Of a stretch of 64,000 bases of DNA, positions 17,054-24,524 are shown piece by piece (within the stretch, counting starts at the first letter, position 1; each line of letters opens with the position of its first letter). The stretch is from NCBI RefSeq assembly GCF_000364445.2, contig NZ_CP043538.1, positions 3,677,447 to 3,741,446 on the forward strand, read 5' to 3'. This stretch comes from Methylobacterium mesophilicum SR1.6/6 (GTDB lineage Bacteria; Pseudomonadota; Alphaproteobacteria; Rhizobiales; Beijerinckiaceae). The notes beneath the pieces were generated by a model. It saw only the letters and a program-made list of their open reading frames with translations. It was not told where the DNA came from and did no database searches. The position numbers were made by a program, and so were the translations under genes.

Positions 17054-17368
17054 CTACCGCCCAAGCCGCCGCATCATCGCTCGGTGCAGGGCCTCCGTCT
17101 CCCGCAGCTCGGCGTTCGTGGCCCGCACCATTTCGCGCAGGTGGGTGAAGGCCGCCCGCATCTGCCGGCGCATCGCGGCATGCTCTGCTGATCGCCGGCC
17201 GTGGGTCCGCGTCGAGGTTCTGGACCGGGCCAGACCTTCCGCAGTCGTCGGTCCACGGCTCCCGCCGCCATGCATCCGGCAACGACCGTTCGGCATCGCG
17301 GGGGAGCGACAGGCCGACCCTTGCCGGGTGCAGGCACCGCACCGAGGAGATGCCCAGGCTCGCGCCAT
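17054..17368 (-). CDS. HGG-motif protein (phage/plasmid-associated)
   Basis: 104 residues from ATG 17368. N-terminal Cys-rich segment CGACTRQGSACRSPAMPNGR, then CRMHGGGSRGPTTAEGLARS and HGRRSAE, then a helical tail (LREMVRATNAELRETEALHR). The CRxHGGxSxGPxTxEGLARSRxxxxHG pattern is a recognised small family of alphaproteobacteria, often near phage or plasmid genes, with no known biochemical role. It lies 40 bp after the gene at 17409-18077, probably in one operon. Confidence 0.72.
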   Translation of the reverse strand: MARAWASPRCGACTRQGSACRSPAMPNGRCRMHGGGSRGPTTAEGLARSRTSTRTHGRRSAEHAAMRRQMRAAFTHLREMVRATNAELRETEALHRAMMRRLGR

Positions 17369-17408
17369 CGCGTTCCGCCAGCCGTGTGCATGGGGTCCGT
17401 CGTCCAAT

Positions 17409-18077
17409 TCAGGAGGCACCCCGGCCCCCTCTCTTCCGCCGCTGGGCACCCCCTCCCCCAACCTGCTGCTGGCCGCCGATCACGGCCTGTCCGCCGTCCC
17501 CGACGTAGTTGTGCTGCACCACGACCGTCTGCTGCCCGCCCGCCCGCACCCGCTGCAGGGTCTGCATTCCGGCCTGGAACGAGCCGGTCAGTCGCGCCAC
17601 CGTGCCGGCCATTCGGGCGGCCTCAACGCACGCCGCCTGCTTGGCCGTGCCCATGGTCCGGTCGGCCATGTCGAGCTGCTGCCCCATGACAGCCGCGGCC
17701 TTCATCGCCAGGACGTGGGTGGTCGCCATCTGGTGGGCGAGCATCCGCTCCAGCGCATCGCCGGCCTGGATCGTATCAGCCGTGTCCAAGGCCAGTTCGA
17801 GCGAGCCTGCGTTCTTGGCGAGGTCGAGCCGGTCCCGGCTTGCGTCGGCCGCCACGGCATCGGGGTTCACGAGCGTATCGAGGATTGCCGGCAGAGTGTT
17901 GGTGGCGAAGTCCTCGGCCGGGACGAGCTCGCCCCCGACGGCTCGCGGCGGGGCCTCGATCGGGGCCCGCACGGTCGCCTCCTGCCGGTCCGCGAACCCT
18001 GACGGGCCGCCGCGCTCCTCTGCCCTCACCCGGGAGACCCCGAGAAGGGTGTTGCCGGATCGTTGTCTCTGCGCCAT
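17409..18077 (-). CDS. Hypothetical helical protein
   Basis: 222 residues from ATG 18077 (an in-frame ATG at 18128 is possible). The body from about residue 80 to 180 is long alpha-helix rich in Ala, Met, Thr and Gln (LERMLAHQMATTHVLAMKAA, RMAGTVARLTGSFQAGMQTL). A Gly/Gln-rich tail (VGDGGQAVIGGQQQVGGGG) ends in a basic patch. The pairing of this type with an HGG protein recurs, as I recall, in Methylobacterium; function unknown. Confidence 0.6.
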   Translation of the reverse strand: MAQRQRSGNTLLGVSRVRAEERGGPSGFADRQEATVRAPIEAPPRAVGGELVPAEDFATNTLPAILDTLVNPDAVAADASRDRLDLAKNAGSLELALDTADTIQAGDALERMLAHQMATTHVLAMKAAAVMGQQLDMADRTMGTAKQAACVEAARMAGTVARLTGSFQAGMQTLQRVRAGGQQTVVVQHNYVGDGGQAVIGGQQQVGGGGAQRRKRGGRGAS

Positions 18078-18255
18078 GCCTACTGCCGCCTGCCAAAGCA
18101 TTGTCTGACCTAGCTGCTGATATAGCACTTTGAAAGATGAAGCCTACAGTGATCGCAAATTAGAAGCGAATTTCGACGTCTACTGATGCCGAGACATCTT
18201 GCCAGTGCACGATAAAGGGAGCAGGAACGTGTTAACACGCGCTGGAGAATAGAAC

Positions 18256-18774
18256 GTGGGCGAGAACGTTGAGATGGTCGAGGCTGTTGCCATCGATTAT
18301 GTACAAATCACGGCCGATATCGTCTCGGCCTACGTGTCCAAGAACTCGGTTCGGCCAGCTAACATGGCGGAGCTGATCGCCAGCACGCACGCTGCGCTCG
18401 CCGGCCTCAGTCAGAGCGCCAAGCATCAGGCGCAGTCGGCCGAGAAGGCAACCCCCGCTCAAATTCGGAAGTCGATCAGGCCGGACGCGCTGATCAGCTT
18501 CATTGATGGCAAGCCGTACAAGACGCTGAAGCGTCACATCATCCGCAATGGCCTGACGTTCGACGAGTACCGCGAGCGCTTCGGCCTGCCGCGGGATTAC
18601 CCCTCAACGGCGGCCAACTACTCGGCGTTGCGTTCAGAAATGGCTTACAAGAATAGGCTCGGCCAACAGCGTCGGAACGCATCCCCGAAGGCTGCGGCGC
18701 CCACTGAGACCACCTCCGAGAAGCCGAAGAGAGCCGGGCGACCACGGAAGGCCAAGGACGGTGCTGAGGCGTAA
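18256..18774 (+). CDS. MucR/Ros-type regulator lacking zinc cysteines, with AT-hook tail
   Basis: 172 residues from GTG 18256, with GGAG eight bases before it. The N-terminal part (ITADIVSAYVSKNSV, ELIASTHAALAGL) and the centre (GKPYKTLKRHI, FDEYRERFGLPRDYP) are MucR/Ros. In this family a CxxC/H-H zinc finger precedes LKRH; here SFIDGKPYK has no Cys and only one His remains, so zinc binding is doubtful. The end PKRAGRPRKAKDG is an AT-hook (RGRP-like). It probably binds AT-rich DNA and represses; targets unknown. Confidence 0.85.
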   Translation: MGENVEMVEAVAIDYVQITADIVSAYVSKNSVRPANMAELIASTHAALAGLSQSAKHQAQSAEKATPAQIRKSIRPDALISFIDGKPYKTLKRHIIRNGLTFDEYRERFGLPRDYPSTAANYSALRSEMAYKNRLGQQRRNASPKAAAPTETTSEKPKRAGRPRKAKDGAEA

Positions 18775-18986
18775 CCCGGATCTTTCTCCGGCCATCGACT
18801 CTTCCCTTACCTCGCGGCGGTTGAGCGCCTTGGTGCTCCCGCTTGCGAGCGCGCCGGCTGCCGTGTCCTCCCCGTTCGCGTGCGGCCGGCGCGTCCTATT
18901 GAAAGACCGCTACGGCAAGCGCCGTCTCCGATCGCTTCAGCTGCAGCCCAGGGATTAGGCCGAGATCCCGCTTCATAGCTATGGCC

Positions 18987-19226
18987 TCAATCCTTCGTGA
19001 GGTCCTTCGGAGTCAGCGCTCGCTCGCACTTGGTGCAGGAAAGTTTCATCTCGTTGAATACGTATTCCCAGGAGACGAACTTCGTCGTCTCGAACCGTTC
19101 GCCGTTTAGGTCCCGCGGCGTGTAGCTCTCCCAGAAGCTGGAAAAAGGCGCATCGTTCTCACGCACGATTATACTACCGGCGTGTCCGCAGGAGCATCGT
19201 ATACCGTGGGAGAGCCGCGTCGTCAT
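18987..19226 (-). CDS. Putative zinc-binding protein, 79 aa
   Basis: Starts MTTRLSHGIRCSCGHAGSII. CxC near residues 11-13 and CTKCE near residue 64 are spaced as two halves of a possible zinc ribbon. The ATG overlaps the stop of the gene at 19223-19549 by four bases (ATGA), so it is coupled to it. No family recognised. Confidence 0.55.
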   Translation of the reverse strand: MTTRLSHGIRCSCGHAGSIIVRENDAPFSSFWESYTPRDLNGERFETTKFVSWEYVFNEMKLSCTKCERALTPKDLTKD

Positions 19227-19549
19227 AGAAATCCGCTCCCGCTGTGCCCCTTATAGGCGTTCGCCCCCTTACCTTCCCGCATCGTCACGCCCCCACCCAT
19301 AGGGTCAACGGCCTCGACCCATGAGAGTCGCTTGCTCGAACTCGGGAGCGTGTCGAGGACGCGATTGCAGGCGGCGGCAAGCGCGTCGCTGGATGCGGTG
19401 GGCATGGCGGTCAGCAGCTCGCGCGTCAGCCCGGCCATCACCGCCTCGTGTCCGGCTGAGCGAAAGCCGCATTCAACGGGCCTGAAATTCAAGATCAAAA
19501 CGACGTTCTCGGCGATGACCCGGGCGGCACTCTCATGGTCGCTACACAT
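19223..19549 (-). CDS. Hypothetical protein ending in a recombinase tail (tail 3)
   Basis: 108 residues. The first ~90 (MCSDHESAARVIAENVVLIL, ELLTAMPTASSDALAAACNR) look like an independent soluble protein. The last 13 residues, ANAYKGHSGSGFL, are the same as the end of the tyrosine recombinases at 13597 and 19559. The gene begins 10 bp after the stop of tail 2. It thus lies between two copies of the same 3-prime segment, as if a cassette had been inserted at that site. Function of the body unknown. Confidence 0.6.
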   Translation of the reverse strand: MCSDHESAARVIAENVVLILNFRPVECGFRSAGHEAVMAGLTRELLTAMPTASSDALAAACNRVLDTLPSSSKRLSWVEAVDPMGGGVTMREGKGANAYKGHSGSGFL

Positions 19550-19558
19550 GGGCCGAAG

Positions 19559-19675
19559 CTATAGGAACCCGCTTCCTGAATGCTCCTTGAAGGCGTTCGC
19601 CCGCCGGACGTACCCGACGACGGTTCGCGGATCCCAGTGGCCGGACTGGTCCATGATCCGCGCGAGATCGACGCC
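19559..19675 (-). pseudogene. Tyrosine recombinase C-terminal fragment (tail 2)
   Basis: On the minus strand this reads [38 protein letters not shown], i.e. the last 38 residues of a tyrosine recombinase with the catalytic Tyr. SGHWD replaces SGHRD of tail 1. Sequence before Gly is not recombinase-like, so the rest of the gene is gone. It sits next to the partition operon end. Confidence 0.82.
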
Positions 19676-19690
19676 ACGTAGCCAGATATA

Positions 19691-19717
19691 GTATCTAGTA
19701 GCTACCAGCTACTGCTA
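19691..19717. repeat. TAGTAGCT/AGCTACT inverted repeat
   Basis: AGTAGCT and AGCTACT are separated by ACC near the end of the ribbon-helix-helix gene. The words GTAGCTACC and CAGCTAC are the same as in the repeat array upstream of parA (20797-20938), so this may be another copy of the partition binding unit. Confidence 0.55.
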
Positions 19718-20068
19718 TTGAGCCTTGCTTCGCTCCAATAGGTCGACAGCCCTTTCGAACGCTTCGCCAAGCCCCCAGCCATGTGCGTCCGCAACTCGGG
19801 TGAACGCCTCGATCGTCTCAGGCTTCAATTTGAGGTTTAGCTGAGCGGTGCGCCCTGTCCGCCGGCGGCGCTGCTGCCGAGGCGGGACCGGGGCCTGCTC
19901 GGTCCTCGCGGGTTCTCGACTACGGAAGCCAGTTGCCTCAGCGGCCTGCCTCGTCACCTCGGGGGTTGGCTTGTCATCCCGAGGCTTGGGTTTGGCCCAG
20001 GCCGACGGATCGATATCGTCGAGTTCGTCGCCGAAGCCGAGAGAAGCGCGTTCCTTGCCGCCCATCAC
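19715..20068 (-). CDS. Ribbon-helix-helix partition partner (ParG-like)
   Basis: 117 residues. A flexible polar N-terminus ([19 protein letters not shown]) and a basic patch ([12 protein letters not shown]) precede a C-terminal ribbon-helix-helix: [20 protein letters not shown] then a second helix ([15 protein letters not shown]). This plan, disordered basic arm plus RHH, is that of ParG-type centromere-binding proteins encoded after a ParA. Its ATG overlaps the parA stop by four bases. It should bind the repeats upstream of parA and autoregulate the operon. Confidence 0.78.
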   Translation of the reverse strand: MMGGKERASLGFGDELDDIDPSAWAKPKPRDDKPTPEVTRQAAEATGFRSREPARTEQAPVPPRQQRRRRTGRTAQLNLKLKPETIEAFTRVADAHGWGLGEAFERAVDLLERSKAQ

Positions 20069-20748
20069 GCTGCAGACCTCGCGCTCGCTGCCTTCAGCTT
20101 CGAGACCACCTCTCCTGCGAACTCGCGGGCGTTCTGGATGGCCTTTTCGAGGTTGCTCGTCTGCGTCGCGGCGAGCCCCAAAAGTGTGCCGCCGAAATCG
20201 AACAGATCCTTGAAGGCGGCCCGCTCCACGATCGCAGTTTCGAACATCTCGATACCGCCGGCCTGCAACTGCTCCTGCACATTGCGCAGGGCGCGAGACG
20301 TCACGGCTGCGCCGGTTCGAGTGAGCAGGACCGCATGGGCTATGCGCCGCCGCGACAGCTTCTCCGAGTTGCGGATGAGGCGGATCGTCTTCGCCGCCCC
20401 CTTGGCATCCATGCTTGATCCTTGGGTAGGGATCACCACCAAATCAGCCATGCCGATGGTATTGGCTACCAACAAGCTAGCTGTACCCTCCAGATCCACG
20501 ATCACGAAGGCGGCTTCGCGCTCGGCACTATCGATCGCGTCCACGACGCTCTCTTCCGTCACGTCGCTGATGATCGTGATGTTCTCAGGCTTTCCGGGGA
20601 GTTTCGCCCACTGGCTGATCCAACGCTCTGGGTCAGCGTCGATGATGGTGACAGAAGCCCCCTTTACGGCCAACTCGGTCGCCAGCAGCAGGGCGCTGGT
20701 CGACTTGCCGGAGCCGCCCTTCGGGTTGGCGAAGGCTATGACGGGCAT
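20065..20748 (-). CDS. parA: ParA-family partition ATPase
   Basis: 227 residues from ATG 20748, with GGAGGG four bases upstream. A deviant Walker A (PKGGSGKST, residues 9-17) with the signature Lys10, IIDADPERW for the A-prime region, and FVIVDLEG for Walker B. No N-terminal HTH, so it is the short type Ib (ParF-like) class, in keeping with the small RHH partner encoded next. It drives segregation of a plasmid or integrative element on the nucleoid. Its presence says the DNA here is or was part of an autonomously maintained element. Confidence 0.9.
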   Translation of the reverse strand: MPVIAFANPKGGSGKSTSALLLATELAVKGASVTIIDADPERWISQWAKLPGKPENITIISDVTEESVVDAIDSAEREAAFVIVDLEGTASLLVANTIGMADLVVIPTQGSSMDAKGAAKTIRLIRNSEKLSRRRIAHAVLLTRTGAAVTSRALRNVQEQLQAGGIEMFETAIVERAAFKDLFDFGGTLLGLAATQTSNLEKAIQNAREFAGEVVSKLKAASARSAA

Positions 20749-20796
20749 GATCCCTCCGATTTCGGATGCCGCACTCACCACGTCACGCGTATCTTA

Positions 20797-20938
20797 ACAG
20801 CTAGCTAATGGATACCGAATGGTAGCCGCTAGCCACCTGGTAGCTGTAAGCTCGCCGGCCGATAGCTGCCAGTAAGCGTGAGCTACCAGCTAGCGCAAGG
20901 TAGCCGGTAGCTACCTGTTAAGAGTAGCTAGCGGAGAG
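20797..20938. repeat. Repeat array upstream of parA (putative partition site)
   Basis: About 140 bp densely packed with short related words: GGTAGC at 20821, 20839, 20899 and 20906; GCTACC at 20882 and 20910; GCTAGC at 20800, 20828, 20889 and 20927. Several are arranged head to head (CGGTAGCTACCTG). The array lies between parA and the resolvase gene, where ParF/ParG-type systems have their centromere and operator. Confidence 0.8.
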
Positions 20939-20960
20939 CTGATGCGCAGCCAACGGAACC

Positions 20961-21626
20961 TCATACCTGGATAAGGACCCTTTGGATCTGCGCCGCTGAC
21001 CATGCTCCGCCCCGAGCTGCCGGGATGCCGCGGGCGTTCAGCGAAGCCGCGATCTGGCGCAACGACACAGCGCCCTCAGCTCTGGCGGCTGCAATCATCG
21101 GCGCAAGATCCCGCGCCCGCTCCTCCGCTCGACGTGCCTGTTGCGTCCGTCCGCGCGCCTGTCCGGTCTCCCGGTTCGAAAGGTTCTCTGGTTTGCCCAG
21201 CCGCACGCCCCGGGCCTTCGCCGCGGCCAAAGCCGCCTTGGTCCGGACGCTGATCATCTTACGCTCGGCCTGCGCGACCACGGCCATGATGCCGACCACC
21301 AGTTCGTTGGCTTCGGGCATGTCGGCCGCCACGAACCGTACGCCGGCCTTCTGCAGATTGAGCAGGAAGGCAGCATCGCGCGAGAGGCGGTCGAGCTTGG
21401 CGATCACCAGCGTTGCCCCGTGCAGCCGACAGAGCGCCATAGCCTCCGCGAGGCGAGGGCGGTTGTCCCGTGACCCGCTCTCCACCTCGACCAGTTCGGC
21501 CACGTGGCGCCACGAGCCGCCGTTGAGGAAGTCGGCGACCGCCCGCCGCTGCGCCTCCAGCCCGAGGCCGGACCGGCCCTGCCGCTCCGTCGAGACCCGC
21601 AGGTAGGACACGAAGGCGGAAGTCAT
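20961..21626 (-). CDS. Serine recombinase (resolvase/invertase family)
   Basis: 221 residues. The resolvase catalytic domain is complete: Tyr8-x-Arg10-x-Ser12 (YLRVSTERQ), ESGSRDNRP, AKLDRLSRD, and GIMAVVAQAERKMISVRTKA. A C-terminal HTH region follows (AVSLRQIAASLNARGIPAAR). The size fits a small resolvase or invertase. An inverted repeat lies 12 bp before the ATG. With the neighbouring parA operon it probably serves to resolve multimers of the element. Confidence 0.9.
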   Translation of the reverse strand: MTSAFVSYLRVSTERQGRSGLGLEAQRRAVADFLNGGSWRHVAELVEVESGSRDNRPRLAEAMALCRLHGATLVIAKLDRLSRDAAFLLNLQKAGVRFVAADMPEANELVVGIMAVVAQAERKMISVRTKAALAAAKARGVRLGKPENLSNRETGQARGRTQQARRAEERARDLAPMIAAARAEGAVSLRQIAASLNARGIPAARGGAWSAAQIQRVLIQV

Positions 21627-21933
21627 GCTGATTTCGCGGGGTGTCTCGTTCGGTCGAACGGACGTTTAACCGGACGAGACACCCGCCTGCGATGGCCCCG
21701 GGGACACACCGTCGCTTCTCTCAGGACGGCCTCGAACCTATCTCAGGATTATCCGCCGCGGACGCGGTCGGGGTGCGCCAGGCCGGGCGAGTCGTGATAA
21801 TATGGCCGCCCGGCGAGCGACTTGAGCAAATCCTTTGACGATATTCGTGTGATATTCGGCGATCGTGGACCATGAAGTCCGGGGCCGGTGGAGCGCGACG
21901 CGGTGCCCATTTGCCCAACCCGTGACTCACGAT
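21627..21933. other. Intergenic region between resolvase and HTH-DUF433 gene
   Basis: A divergent promoter region. The resolvase-side inverted repeat is at 21639-21684. The rest (21690-21930) has no supported gene; the GTG at 21865 would extend the plus-strand gene upstream but gives an unusual N-terminus. Confidence 0.4.
21639..21684. promoter_or_regulatory. Inverted repeat before resolvase gene (res or operator)
   Basis: GGGTGTCTCGTTCGG (21639-21653) and CCGGACGAGACACCC (21670-21684) are complementary at 14 of 15 positions, separated by 16 bp. Resolvase-type enzymes bind such imperfect dyads at res sites and repress their own gene from them. It is 12 bp upstream of the ATG. Confidence 0.7.
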
Positions 21934-22590
21934 ATGTCTCTGTGCATGACGACGGCCGGATCTAGGACCGTCATCGCTGCCTTCACTGAGGAAGAGGCGC
22001 AGCGTCTGACGGGCATCAGCCTGACGCAGCTCAGGTATTGGAGACGCTTGTCCTTTTTTGTTCCGAGCCTGAAGGTCGAGATGAGCGAAGGCGAGGAGAC
22101 GCGCCTCTACTCGTTCCGTGACCTCATCTGTCTGCAGGTGCTGGACCGGCTGCGGAATGAGAACGGCGTCTCGCTGCAGCACCTTCGCGAGGTGAAGGCG
22201 AAACTCGTCGATCTGGGCGATGATGTGTGGGCGAGAACGACGCTCTACGTCCTCAATAAGCGCGTCGTCTTTGACCATCCCGAGACAGGCCGGCGAGAAG
22301 AAGTCACGACCGGCCAAGGCGTGCTCAGCATCCCGCTCGAAATCGTTCGAGCAGACATGGAGCGCAACGTCCGGCAGCTGCGCACGCGGAGCTCTGATAA
22401 TTATGGAAGGGTCCAGAGCGTGCGAGGGGTCGCAAGGAGCAACCCCGTGATCGCCGGTACGGCGATCCAGGTCGCGAGCATCAAGGCCTATGCCGACGCC
22501 GGCTACACGGTCCAGCAGATCATCGAAGAGTATCCGACGCTGACGGAGCGCGACGTTGAAGCGGCCCTGGCCCACGCCGCCGCTGCCTGA
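21934..22590 (+). CDS. MerR-type HTH plus DUF433 antitoxin-like protein
   Basis: 218 residues from ATG 21934; ATG 21946 and GTG 21865 are alternatives. A MerR-like HTH lies near the N-terminus (FTEEEAQRLTGISLTQLRYW). The middle is helical (LQHLREVKAKLVDLGDDVW). A C-terminal DUF433 domain, NPVIAGTAIQVASIKAYADA then EEYPTLTERDVEAALAHA, belongs to a family found in antitoxins of PIN-like toxin pairs. The next gene overlaps its end by 35 bp. It is likely the DNA-binding antitoxin and autorepressor. Confidence 0.82.
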   Translation: MSLCMTTAGSRTVIAAFTEEEAQRLTGISLTQLRYWRRLSFFVPSLKVEMSEGEETRLYSFRDLICLQVLDRLRNENGVSLQHLREVKAKLVDLGDDVWARTTLYVLNKRVVFDHPETGRREEVTTGQGVLSIPLEIVRADMERNVRQLRTRSSDNYGRVQSVRGVARSNPVIAGTAIQVASIKAYADAGYTVQQIIEEYPTLTERDVEAALAHAAAA

Positions 22591-22993
22591 GGCCGCCCCA
22601 GCAAAACTGATTATCCGCGTCCTCCTCGACGAAGGCGTGCCTGTCTCTGTGGCTCGGGCGTTCGAGGGATGCGGCCATGTAGCTATCCGGCACGCGGACG
22701 TCTTGGCCCCGGGTTCGGACGATTTGCTCGTGGCGCGAACCGCGCAGGTCAACGACGCGACGCTGATCGCGATCGACAAAGACATGAAGCGCATCACTGG
22801 CCGCTACGGGGAGGCGGATCCGAAATTCCAGCTGCTCAATGTGATTAAAATCGGTTGCTCAGAACCGCTGGCTGCAGCGCGGATAGAGCAGGCGATGCAG
22901 CTGATCGAGCTGGAATGGCGGTTTCGCTGCCAGCAGCGGGGCCGACGCCTCTACATCGAGATCGGGCCGCACTGGATACGCACCCACCGCTAG
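22556..22993 (+). CDS. DUF5615 PIN-like toxin candidate
   Basis: 145 residues from TTG 22556, the only plausible start before IIRVLLDEGVPV; a shorter start within the overlap is possible. LLDEGVP near residue 22, GCGHVAIRHADV, and DDLLVARTAQVNDATLIAID are the DUF5615/Mut7-C-like pattern with conserved acidic residues for a metal-dependent RNase. It is translated from inside the upstream HTH-DUF433 gene, the usual order antitoxin then toxin. Activity is inferred from family, not shown. Confidence 0.75.
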   Translation: MKRPWPTPPLPEAAPAKLIIRVLLDEGVPVSVARAFEGCGHVAIRHADVLAPGSDDLLVARTAQVNDATLIAIDKDMKRITGRYGEADPKFQLLNVIKIGCSEPLAAARIEQAMQLIELEWRFRCQQRGRRLYIEIGPHWIRTHR

Positions 22994-23141
22994 GAGGGCC
23001 GCTCGTCCGGCGAAAAACGCAATGACCTAGTCACATGATCGCGTGCCCATGTGATTATGAGGTTGCGTGATCATGGATGATAGAGCTGTCTGGCGAGCGT
23101 GCCGCGTGGACGGGGCAGGGGGGCTGCGGTACCTCCACGCC

Positions 23142-23408
23142 ATGGCCAAAGAGATCCCCAGCGTCGGCGACCTGCGCCGGAAGTCCGAGGTGACGGACGA
23201 GGAGATCGAGGTCGCGACGGCCGCCTACCTGAAGGACGAGGCCGCAAAGCCGTTCGCCTTCAGGTCTGGCCACGCCATCGACGTCGCCAAGGCGATCGAG
23301 ATGCACCCGCAGGCCAAGAAGCTCCTGGCCGACGAGGACACCACGCCCGGCCTGCGCCGCACGATGATGAAGACCGCGGTCATCATGGGCTTCCCGGTCC
23401 AGGTATGA
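23142..23408 (+). CDS. Small paralogous family, member 1
   Basis: 88 residues: MAKEIPSVGDLRRKSEVTDE, EIEVATAAYLKDEAAKPFAF, then RSGHAIDVAKAIEMHP. The same plan (DLRR/K, EI-x-x-A-x-x-x-YL, P-FRSGH-x-x-DVA) occurs at 24216-24497 and 34327-34599. The fold is probably helical. The upstream GTG/ATG at 23067 is rejected because the family starts near this ATG. Function unknown. Confidence 0.6.
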   Translation: MAKEIPSVGDLRRKSEVTDEEIEVATAAYLKDEAAKPFAFRSGHAIDVAKAIEMHPQAKKLLADEDTTPGLRRTMMKTAVIMGFPVQV

Positions 23409-23451
23409 GCGGCGACAGCATTGTTGGACGCCGATACCGAGGGAGAGGACG

Positions 23452-23670
23452 ATGCGCTTCGTCGGAGTCTTTGCGGCAGTCGCCGTGCTGATGGTGCCGA
23501 TCCCCGTCGAGGCGATCACCCCCTTGCCGTCTTGCTCCGCGACCTTCGTGAAGCGGTGGGTTGATTACGACCGCCGCGCCGAGATCCCAACGCCAGACCG
23601 CACGTGCGTCATGCAGACCAAAACTGGCACCTATATCTGCGATCAGAAGGGCTGCTCCCGAGCGCCGTGA
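23452..23670 (+). CDS. Cysteine-containing secreted protein
   Basis: 72 residues. Signal peptide MRFVGVFAAVAVLMVPIPVE, then a mature part with four cysteines (CSATF, TCVMQ, ICDQKGCS) that could form two disulfides. GAGGACG precedes the ATG. Small, exported, function unknown. Confidence 0.65.
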   Translation: MRFVGVFAAVAVLMVPIPVEAITPLPSCSATFVKRWVDYDRRAEIPTPDRTCVMQTKTGTYICDQKGCSRAP

Positions 23671-23700
23671 CTTGGACAACGGCACGCGCGAGCGTGTTGC

Positions 23701-24069
23701 TCACCGCCCCGCGCTCTTCTTGACGAACTCCCAGATGGGGATGCCCCAGATCTGACCCTGCCTGGTCCGGTAGGCCGAGCCGCGCTCGAACACGACGCGG
23801 GTCGGCTCGACGGCCTGGGCCCGGTTGCCGGTAATCATCATCACTCCGCAGACCTCGATCCGCAGCGTCCCGTGCTCTGGATGGAGCGCGAATAGCTCGG
23901 CGGCCGTCCAGCCGAGCGCGTGGGCCTCGGTACCGAGGCGGTCGCAGAAATCGATGGCGGCCTCCCGGATCGGCGCCCAGCGCGCCGGGGTGAGATAGCG
24001 GCACGGCGAGGCGTGCTGAGACAGATCCTCCAAGGCACTGCGCCACACGGCAGCGGCGTCGGGGAGCAT
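23701..24069 (-). CDS. Conserved hypothetical protein
   Basis: 122 residues from ATG 24069 (ATG 24093 also possible). Pattern: MLPDAAAVWRSALEDLSQHA, SPCRYLTPARWAPIREAAID, FCDRLGTEAHALGWTAAELF, ALHP, then a beta-rich end RIEVCGVMMITGNRAQAVEP and GQIWGIPIWEF. I recall similar proteins across Methylobacterium and Rhizobiales mobile regions, with LGWT-xx-ELFxxHPE as the signature. Function unknown. It is divergent from the member 2 paralog at 24216. Confidence 0.65.
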   Translation of the reverse strand: MLPDAAAVWRSALEDLSQHASPCRYLTPARWAPIREAAIDFCDRLGTEAHALGWTAAELFALHPEHGTLRIEVCGVMMITGNRAQAVEPTRVVFERGSAYRTRQGQIWGIPIWEFVKKSAGR

Positions 24070-24215
24070 TGTGGGAGCGAAAGCGGAGACCATCCGGCCG
24101 AGCTACGGGAGCGGGCTTGGTGATGCCATGCGGCGGATAGCGGACTTGCCCAACCTATGTAGATTGCGTCGGATAGATGCCGCGCATCAGCGGCGCTTCT
24201 GGACCTACCGACATC

Positions 24216-24497
24216 ATGCCGACCGCCCGCCCAACGCTCGCCGATCTCCGTAGGGCCGGCACGGTCAGCAGCAGCGAGATCGTCGCGGCCATCGACCTCT
24301 ACATGAGGGCTCCGGATGCGGGCCCGTATCGGTTCGCCAGCGGGTACAGCGTCGACATCGCGGCGGCCGTCGCAGCATCGCCCGAGACCTTCGAATTGAA
24401 GGCGCGCCCCGGACCGCAGGAGAAAACGTTCCGGAACGCCGTAACAGCCACTGTCATGGGGGCGCCCGCGATCAAACCCCGACCGGGCGAGCCGTAA
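24216..24497 (+). CDS. Small paralogous family, member 2
   Basis: 93 residues: MPTARPTLADLRRAGTVSSS, EIVAAIDLYMRAPDAGPYRF, ASGYSVDIAAAVAASPETFE. Closest to member 3 (34327-34599), sharing EIVAAID-Y-RxPxAGPYRFASG and a GPQE block near residue 72. Member 1 lies 0.8 kb away on the same strand. Function unknown. Confidence 0.65.
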   Translation: MPTARPTLADLRRAGTVSSSEIVAAIDLYMRAPDAGPYRFASGYSVDIAAAVAASPETFELKARPGPQEKTFRNAVTATVMGAPAIKPRPGEP

Positions 24498-24524
24498 AGA
24501 CACGGCGCCCGGTCAGTCGCAAAC

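Noticed and set aside
21721..22797. 358-codon minus frame antisense to the DUF433/DUF5615 pair
   Set aside because: The plus-strand genes have clear domain patterns; this frame does not.
23032..23053. CACATG/CATGTG inverted repeat near the toxin gene end
   Set aside because: Six-base arms with a 10-base spacer occur by chance in this length of DNA; no terminator T-run follows.
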